The notes under the pieces are model-generated. The model saw nothing but the letters and a program-made list of their open reading frames with translations. It did not search any database and was not told where the DNA came from. A stretch of 8,539 nt of DNA from positions 1 to 8,539 of the forward strand of contig CALGZY010000099.1 of the NCBI GenBank assembly GCA_937934355.1. The letters are read 5' to 3'. The DNA is from an uncultured Collinsella sp. GTDB lineage: Bacteria; Actinomycetota; Coriobacteriia; Coriobacteriales; Coriobacteriaceae. Below, piece by piece: positions 5,509-8,539 of this stretch (within the stretch, counting starts at the first letter, position 1; each line of letters opens with the position of its first letter). Position numbers and translations under genes: made by a program.

Positions 5509-6135
5509 ATCAAGGCAGTGCTGTTTGATATGGACGGCGTGCTGGTCGATACCGAGTGGTTCTACAACCGTCGCCGCGTGGCGTTTATGGAGGAGAAGGG
5601 CTTCCACTTTGACGAGATCCCCGATCTTTCGGGGTCTAACGAGCCCGCCATTTGGGAGGCGCTGGTGCCCGACGATATTGAGCTGCGCGAGCGTCTGCGC
5701 GTGGAGTACAAGCAGGTCTATAGCCCGGACCACCCCGTTCCGTATGCCGAGCTGCTCAACGAGCAGACGGAGCCGGTGATGCGCAAGCTGCACAAGCGCG
5801 GCGTGAAGTGTGCCATCGCGAGCTCGTCCTATCGTGAGCTGATTGACGAGCTGGTGGATATTGCCGGCATCGCCGACGTGCTGGACTACACCATCAGCGG
5901 TCACGAGTGCAGTGCGTTTAAGCCCGACCCCGAGATTTACCTGCGTGCCATGGAGGCGCTGGGTGTGGAGCCGGCCGAGTGCCTGGTTATCGAGGATTCG
6001 CCTTTGGGCATCGAGGCCGGCAAGCGCTCCGGCGCCCGCGTCCTGGCGCTGCGTCCGCACGAGGGTGTCAACCTCGATCAATCGCGAGCCGATGCCGTTA
6101 TTGATAATCTGACCGACATTTTGGCCGCTTTGTAG
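5506..6135 (+). CDS. HAD-superfamily phosphatase/phosphomutase (beta-PGM-like)
   Basis: This is a soluble 209-residue hydrolase of the haloacid dehalogenase superfamily, which uses an aspartyl-phosphate intermediate and Mg2+. All four motifs are visible. Motif I is FDMDGVLVD, with nucleophile Asp8 and general acid Asp10. Motif II is Ser106 in AIASSS. Motif III is Lys139 in FKPDPEIY. Motif IV is Glu163-Asp164 in VIEDSPLGIEAG. The helical cap lies between motifs I and II, as in the beta-phosphoglucomutase/phosphatase subfamily. After motif I it reads DTEWFYN rather than the DTAEYH of true beta-phosphoglucomutases, so a sugar-phosphate phosphatase is as likely. A strong terminator separates it from the deglycase gene, and its codon usage is less biased, so a role in the same pathway is possible but unproven. 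Repeat copy 1 lies directly before its ribosome binding site. Confidence 0.85.
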   Translation: MIKAVLFDMDGVLVDTEWFYNRRRVAFMEEKGFHFDEIPDLSGSNEPAIWEALVPDDIELRERLRVEYKQVYSPDHPVPYAELLNEQTEPVMRKLHKRGVKCAIASSSYRELIDELVDIAGIADVLDYTISGHECSAFKPDPEIYLRAMEALGVEPAECLVIEDSPLGIEAGKRSGARVLALRPHEGVNLDQSRADAVIDNLTDILAAL

Positions 6136-6192
6136 TGTCAATCCGCCGCGAGAAGCACGGGTTCAAACGTTTTTTGCGGTGGACTGGCTCAA

Positions 6193-6226
6193 TTTGGTTT
6201 CGATTTTGATCCGTTTGGCTTCGATT
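6193..6226. repeat. 13-nt direct repeat with 21-bp period
   Basis: TTTGGTTTCGATT (6193-6205) and TTTGGCTTCGATT (6214-6226) differ at one base and are spaced exactly 21 bp apart, on the same face of the helix. They may be a regulator site or the edge of the adjacent repeat element. Confidence 0.4.
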
Positions 6227-6232
6227 CGGACT

Positions 6233-6351
6233 AAGTGAGTAGACTTTTTGGCGCAGGCCGAGCACAATGCATATCTTCCTTTGTAAAACCGCAGGTCACA
6301 GGGGTGGCGGTTTTGGGTGTGCTCTGCAGGTCGCGTAAAGTCTACTCACTT
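6233..6351. repeat. 119-nt nested inverted-repeat element
   Basis: Three nested pairings are visible. The outer 15-bp arms AAGTGAGTAGACTTT (6233-6247) and its exact complement (6337-6351) are perfect. Middle arms GAGCACA (6260-6266) and TGTGCTC (6318-6324) are perfect over 7 bp. Inner arms AAAACCGC (6285-6292) and GCGGTTTT (6307-6314) are perfect over 8 bp. The nesting supports one folded unit, either a MITE-like element or a structured RNA. No protein is encoded and no target-site duplication is clear. Confidence 0.8.
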
Positions 6352-6435
6352 GTAATTTGGGCCTTTGGTCGTGGGGCTGCTGGTCCCGCTTTGGTTGTCG
6401 GGAGAGGGTGAATTGAAGCGCCCCCGCACGCCCCA

Positions 6436-6444
6436 TGCTACAAT
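6436..6444 (+). promoter_or_regulatory. Extended -10 promoter for the YitT gene
   Basis: TGC followed by TACAAT (6439-6444) forms an extended -10 element. A TTGAAG at 6413-6418 is 20 bp away, too far for a standard -35, which is acceptable for an extended -10 promoter. It would give a leader of about 40 nt before the GTG start. Confidence 0.5.
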
Positions 6445-6489
6445 CGCGGACATATCCCACAACTACATCTGCCTTCGAAAGGAGCCTGC

Positions 6490-7497
6490 GTGGCGAATGC
6501 CATCGATCAGCTCACGGACCGAGTGCTCGTGCTCGGCCGCCTCACCATCGTCCGCCGCGCCATTACTGCTGTGGCGGTCACCATTTCCGCCGTTCTCCAG
6601 ACATTTCTGATCCAGGCGTTCATTCAGCCCGCCGACCTGCTTCCGAGCGGTCTTACCGGCGTCGCGGTCCTGCTCGATCGCGTTACCTCGCTGGGTGGCG
6701 TTCATATCGACATCTCGCTCGGCATGCTCGCGCTCAACATCCCCGTGGCGCTCCTATGTTGGAGCGGCATTAGCAAGCGCTTCGTCATCTTCTCGATGAT
6801 GCAGGTCGTGCTCTCGTCGCTGTTCCTTAACGTCTTTCACTTCGCTCCATTTTTGGGCGACAAGATCATGCTCATCATTTTTGGCGGCGTGGTCTCGGGT
6901 CTGGGCGCTGCCATCGCGCTTAAATCCGGCGCATCCACCGGCGGCACCGACTTTATCGCGCTGTGGGTTTCCAACCACACGGGCAAGACCATCTGGGGCG
7001 TCATCTTTGGTTTCAACTGCTTTATCCTGGCGATCTTTGGCTTTATGTTTGGCTGGGACAAGGCGGCGTATTCCATTGTGTTCCAGTTTATTTCGACCAA
7101 GACCATCGACAGTTTCTATCGTCGCTACGATCGCGTGACGCTGCAGATCACGACGCGCAAGGCAGACGAGGTCATGACTGCCTACGTAAACCATTTTCAG
7201 CACGGCATTAGCTGCGCCGAGGTCGTCGGCGGATATAGCCGCGAAAAGATGTACCTGCTGAACACCGTTGTCTCGACCTACGAGAGTCAGGACATTATCA
7301 AGCTGGTGTGCGACGTTGATCCCGGCGCCGTGATCAACGTGTTCCACACGCTCAACTTTGTGGGCGGCTGGTGGGGTGGTCATGTCGACGAGCCCATGCC
7401 CACGGCCGTTCCCGATCCCGACAAGCCCGCACGCATGGCCAGCAGGCAGGCGCGCCTCAGCGAACAGGACAGCCTGCAGCAGGACGACGGCAAGTAG
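6490..7497 (+). CDS. YitT-family membrane protein (YitT_membrane plus DUF2179)
   Basis: This 335-residue protein belongs to the widespread YitT family, whose biochemical role is not established. The start is the GTG at 6490, supported by AAAGGAG at 6478-6484 five bases upstream. Residues of about 25-200 hold five to six hydrophobic segments. They include the family-typical DLLPSGLTGVAVLLDRV stretch and the glycine-rich ALKSGASTGGTDFIALWVS stretch. From about 212 to 290 a soluble DUF2179 domain follows (YDRVTLQITTRKADEV, then HGISCAEVVGGYSREKMYLLNTVVS), ending near VINVFHTLNFVGGWW. The last 40 or so residues are polar and probably disordered. The gene has its own promoter and a terminator hairpin, so it appears to be monocistronic. 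No link to the PTS pathway is visible apart from position. Confidence 0.9.
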   Translation: MANAIDQLTDRVLVLGRLTIVRRAITAVAVTISAVLQTFLIQAFIQPADLLPSGLTGVAVLLDRVTSLGGVHIDISLGMLALNIPVALLCWSGISKRFVIFSMMQVVLSSLFLNVFHFAPFLGDKIMLIIFGGVVSGLGAAIALKSGASTGGTDFIALWVSNHTGKTIWGVIFGFNCFILAIFGFMFGWDKAAYSIVFQFISTKTIDSFYRRYDRVTLQITTRKADEVMTAYVNHFQHGISCAEVVGGYSREKMYLLNTVVSTYESQDIIKLVCDVDPGAVINVFHTLNFVGGWWGGHVDEPMPTAVPDPDKPARMASRQARLSEQDSLQQDDGK

Positions 7498-7537
7498 GGT
7501 ATTGGCATTTTGCCGGTCCTGCGCAACCCATCCGAAC

Positions 7538-7573
7538 GAGCCCCTCGAAAGCCCCGTTGCTTTCGAGGGGCTC
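7538..7573 (+). terminator. 15-bp perfect hairpin after the YitT gene
   Basis: GAGCCCCTCGAAAGC (7538-7552) pairs perfectly with 7559-7573 around a six-base loop, followed by TCTCGTTT, a weak T-rich tail. Position, stem strength and GC content make it a likely terminator of the YitT transcript, possibly with reduced efficiency. Confidence 0.75.
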
Positions 7574-7580
7574 TCGTTTG

Positions 7581-7624
7581 CCCAGATAAAACCTACCAAA
7601 ATGAAGCTGTCGCTTTTTGGTAGG
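7581..7624. repeat. 44-nt intergenic repeat, copy 2
   Basis: This element is 40/44 identical to 5447-5490. Its inverted repeat is perfect here: CCTACCAAAA (7592-7601) with TTTTGGTAGG (7615-7624). One of the four differences (T instead of C in the right arm) restores the pair mismatched in copy 1, consistent with selection for, or ancestry from, a paired structure. Confidence 0.85.
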
Positions 7625-7664
7625 GAGGGTGTATCGTTTTATCAATATGAGGTAACATGAAACT

Positions 7665-7703
7665 AGACGTTATATACGTATTAGTTATTTCGATATTTCG
7701 ATA
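7665..7703 (+). promoter_or_regulatory. Candidate GntR autoregulatory operator and promoter
   Basis: This AT-rich segment begins with AGACGTTATA (7665-7674, shared exactly with the PTS promoter) and CGTTATATAC (7668-7677, shared exactly in inverse with the exporter promoter). The 8-bp palindrome ATACGTAT (7674-7681) follows, then a tandem duplication TTTCGATA-TTTCGATA (7688-7703). TATATA at 7671-7676 could be a -10. A GT-TATATA-C core fits the palindromic sites common for GntR proteins of the HutC/UTRA type. Confidence 0.5.
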
Positions 7704-7716
7704 AGAGTGATCAGAT

Positions 7717-8436
7717 ATGCCCGCGCCCAAAAATGCACCGCTTTACCAGCAGATTTACGACGAAATCAAGGATGCGATCGAGAAAGGTGTTTATGCACCC
7801 AAGGAGCGTATTCCGTCCGAGCTTGAACTAGCCGAGCAGTACGAGGTGAGCCGTATTACGGTGCGCCGCGCTGTCGAGGAGCTGTGCTCCGATGGTTACC
7901 TGGTTAAGCAGCAGGGCCGCGGCACCTTTGTCTCCACGCCGCACATCAATCGCCAGTTTCACGCCTCGACGCTGCAGACGTTTACCGCGCTGTGTGCCGG
8001 CAACGGCATGAAGGCCGGTGCGCACGTGATCGATCGCCAGATCGTTCCGGCGCGCCAAAACGAGATGGAGTTCTTTGGCCTGCAGAAGGATGCGCTGCTG
8101 CTGCATATCAAGCGCGTGCGTACGGCCGACGGCGAGCCCATCTTTGAGGAGAACATCTTTGTGCCGTTTGATGCCTACCGCGAGCTGTTGACGGCCGATC
8201 TTGAGGACAAGTCGATTTTTGCCGAGGTCGAGCGTGTTGGCGGAATCCCGATTGTCTCGGTTGGCTACCGCACGGTCGAGGCCGTTCGTGCCAATACCGA
8301 GCAGGCGGCCGAGCTGGGCATTGCTCCGCACGATCCGCTGCTCAATCTGCGTGCCGGCTTTACCGGTCCCAACGATGAGCCGGTCTTGCTCGGCAAACAG
8401 TACTACGTGGGTAGCCGCTACGTCATGGTGATGTAG
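7717..8436 (+). CDS. GntR-family regulator with UTRA domain (FrlR/HutC type)
   Basis: This 239-residue DNA-binding regulator probably represses sugar-uptake genes until a phosphorylated ligand binds its UTRA domain. The winged helix-turn-helix (about 7-75) is classic: PLYQQIYDEIKDAIEKG, then IPSELELAEQYEVSRITVRRAVEEL and a wing ending in GRGTFVS. The UTRA domain (about 92-232) has the typical conserved features: TALCAGNGMKAGAHVI, then LLHIKRVRTADGEPIFEENIFVP, and a C-terminal QYYVGSRYVMVM strand. Length matches the HutC subfamily. The ATG at 7717 has only a weak site (AAGAG at 7703-7707, nine bases upstream), which fits low regulator synthesis. Upstream 10-mers shared with the exporter and PTS promoters make it the candidate regulator of both and of itself. 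E. coli FrlR, which regulates fructoselysine genes, is of the same family. Confidence 0.92.
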   Translation: MPAPKNAPLYQQIYDEIKDAIEKGVYAPKERIPSELELAEQYEVSRITVRRAVEELCSDGYLVKQQGRGTFVSTPHINRQFHASTLQTFTALCAGNGMKAGAHVIDRQIVPARQNEMEFFGLQKDALLLHIKRVRTADGEPIFEENIFVPFDAYRELLTADLEDKSIFAEVERVGGIPIVSVGYRTVEAVRANTEQAAELGIAPHDPLLNLRAGFTGPNDEPVLLGKQYYVGSRYVMVM

Positions 8437-8443
8437 GGTTGGT

Positions 8444-8467
8444 TCCGCCGTTCTAACGAACGGCGGA
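8444..8467 (+). terminator. Hairpin after the GntR gene
   Basis: TCCGCCGTTC (8444-8453) pairs perfectly with GAACGGCGGA (8458-8467) around a TAAC loop, eight bases after the stop codon. There is no T tract, so it may be a weak or Rho-assisted terminator, or a symmetric signal shared with a convergent gene to the right. Confidence 0.55.
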
Positions 8468-8523
8468 TCGGTCGACGCTGCAAGCCCGCCAGAGCGGCAA
8501 TCTGCCTTTCAACTTCGGCGGCA

Positions 8524-8537
8524 TGACCAGAAGGTCA
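8524..8537. repeat. Hairpin at the right edge of the window
   Basis: TGACC (8524-8528) and GGTCA (8533-8537) surround an AGAA loop. The segment before it is GC-rich with no clear reading frame, and the window ends at once. It may be the tip of a longer inverted repeat continuing outside. Confidence 0.3.
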
Positions 8538-8539
8538 AT

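Larger units (their letters stand above)
6136..6489. other. Repeat-rich intergenic region
   Basis: No gene is evident here. A possible weak stem follows the HAD stop codon (6143-6149 with 6176-6182, long loop, T-rich segment between). It is followed by a 13-nt direct repeat, a 119-nt nested inverted repeat and finally the promoter and leader of the YitT gene. Confidence 0.7.

Noticed and set aside
8454..8539. Short open frame on the - strand at the right edge (ends at 8454)
   Set aside because: Fewer than 30 codons are visible, with no recognisable protein sequence, and its stop lies in the hairpin loop. It could be the end of a convergent gene, but the evidence is too thin.

Overview
The window looks like chromosomal DNA from a gut Actinomycetota of the class Coriobacteriia, most likely a Collinsella. 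I infer this from the high G+C content, the strong G/C-ending codon preference in the PTS genes, the mannose-family PTS and the many short hairpin-forming intergenic repeats. No taxonomic marker gene is present. All eight genes I support are on the + strand.

Layout: (1) 1-296 is non-coding and holds a cluster of GGGGAC-containing repeats with a 26-bp hairpin, then a promoter-like region. (2) 297-1379 encodes an EamA/DMT-family exporter with an unusual 58-residue C-terminal tail. (3) 1562-4163 is a tight three-gene operon for a complete mannose-family PTS permease: a fused EIIA-EIIB, then EIIC, then EIID. (4) After a gap with two hairpins, 4362-5345 encodes a SIS-domain enzyme resembling the Amadori-product deglycases FrlB, GfrF and FraB, followed by a strong intrinsic terminator. 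(5) 5506-6135 encodes a HAD phosphatase or phosphomutase. (6) 6136-6489 carries a 119-nt nested inverted repeat and a promoter. (7) 6490-7497 encodes a YitT-family membrane protein. (8) 7717-8436 encodes a GntR/UTRA regulator.

How the genes may work together: the PTS would import and phosphorylate an amino-sugar or Amadori compound (glucoselysine, fructoselysine or a related fructose-amino acid). The deglycase would then cleave the 6-phosphate to a hexose phosphate and a free amine. The PTS and deglycase genes share a strongly biased, high-expression-type codon usage that the neighbouring genes lack, which suggests one co-adapted pathway. The GntR/UTRA protein is of the same family as E. coli FrlR and is the natural candidate regulator. 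Its upstream region shares one exact 10-mer with the exporter promoter and a different exact 10-mer with the PTS promoter. This suggests a small regulon of exporter, PTS and regulator around a CGTTATA-containing operator. The exporter could expel an amine or amino acid released by the pathway, but that is speculation.

The intergenic regions are rich in repeats: a 44-nt element present twice, an AAGTGAGTAGACTTT arm family present three times, and a GGGACAG word recurring in three gaps. These look like REP-type or MITE-like elements, but no transposase lies in the window.
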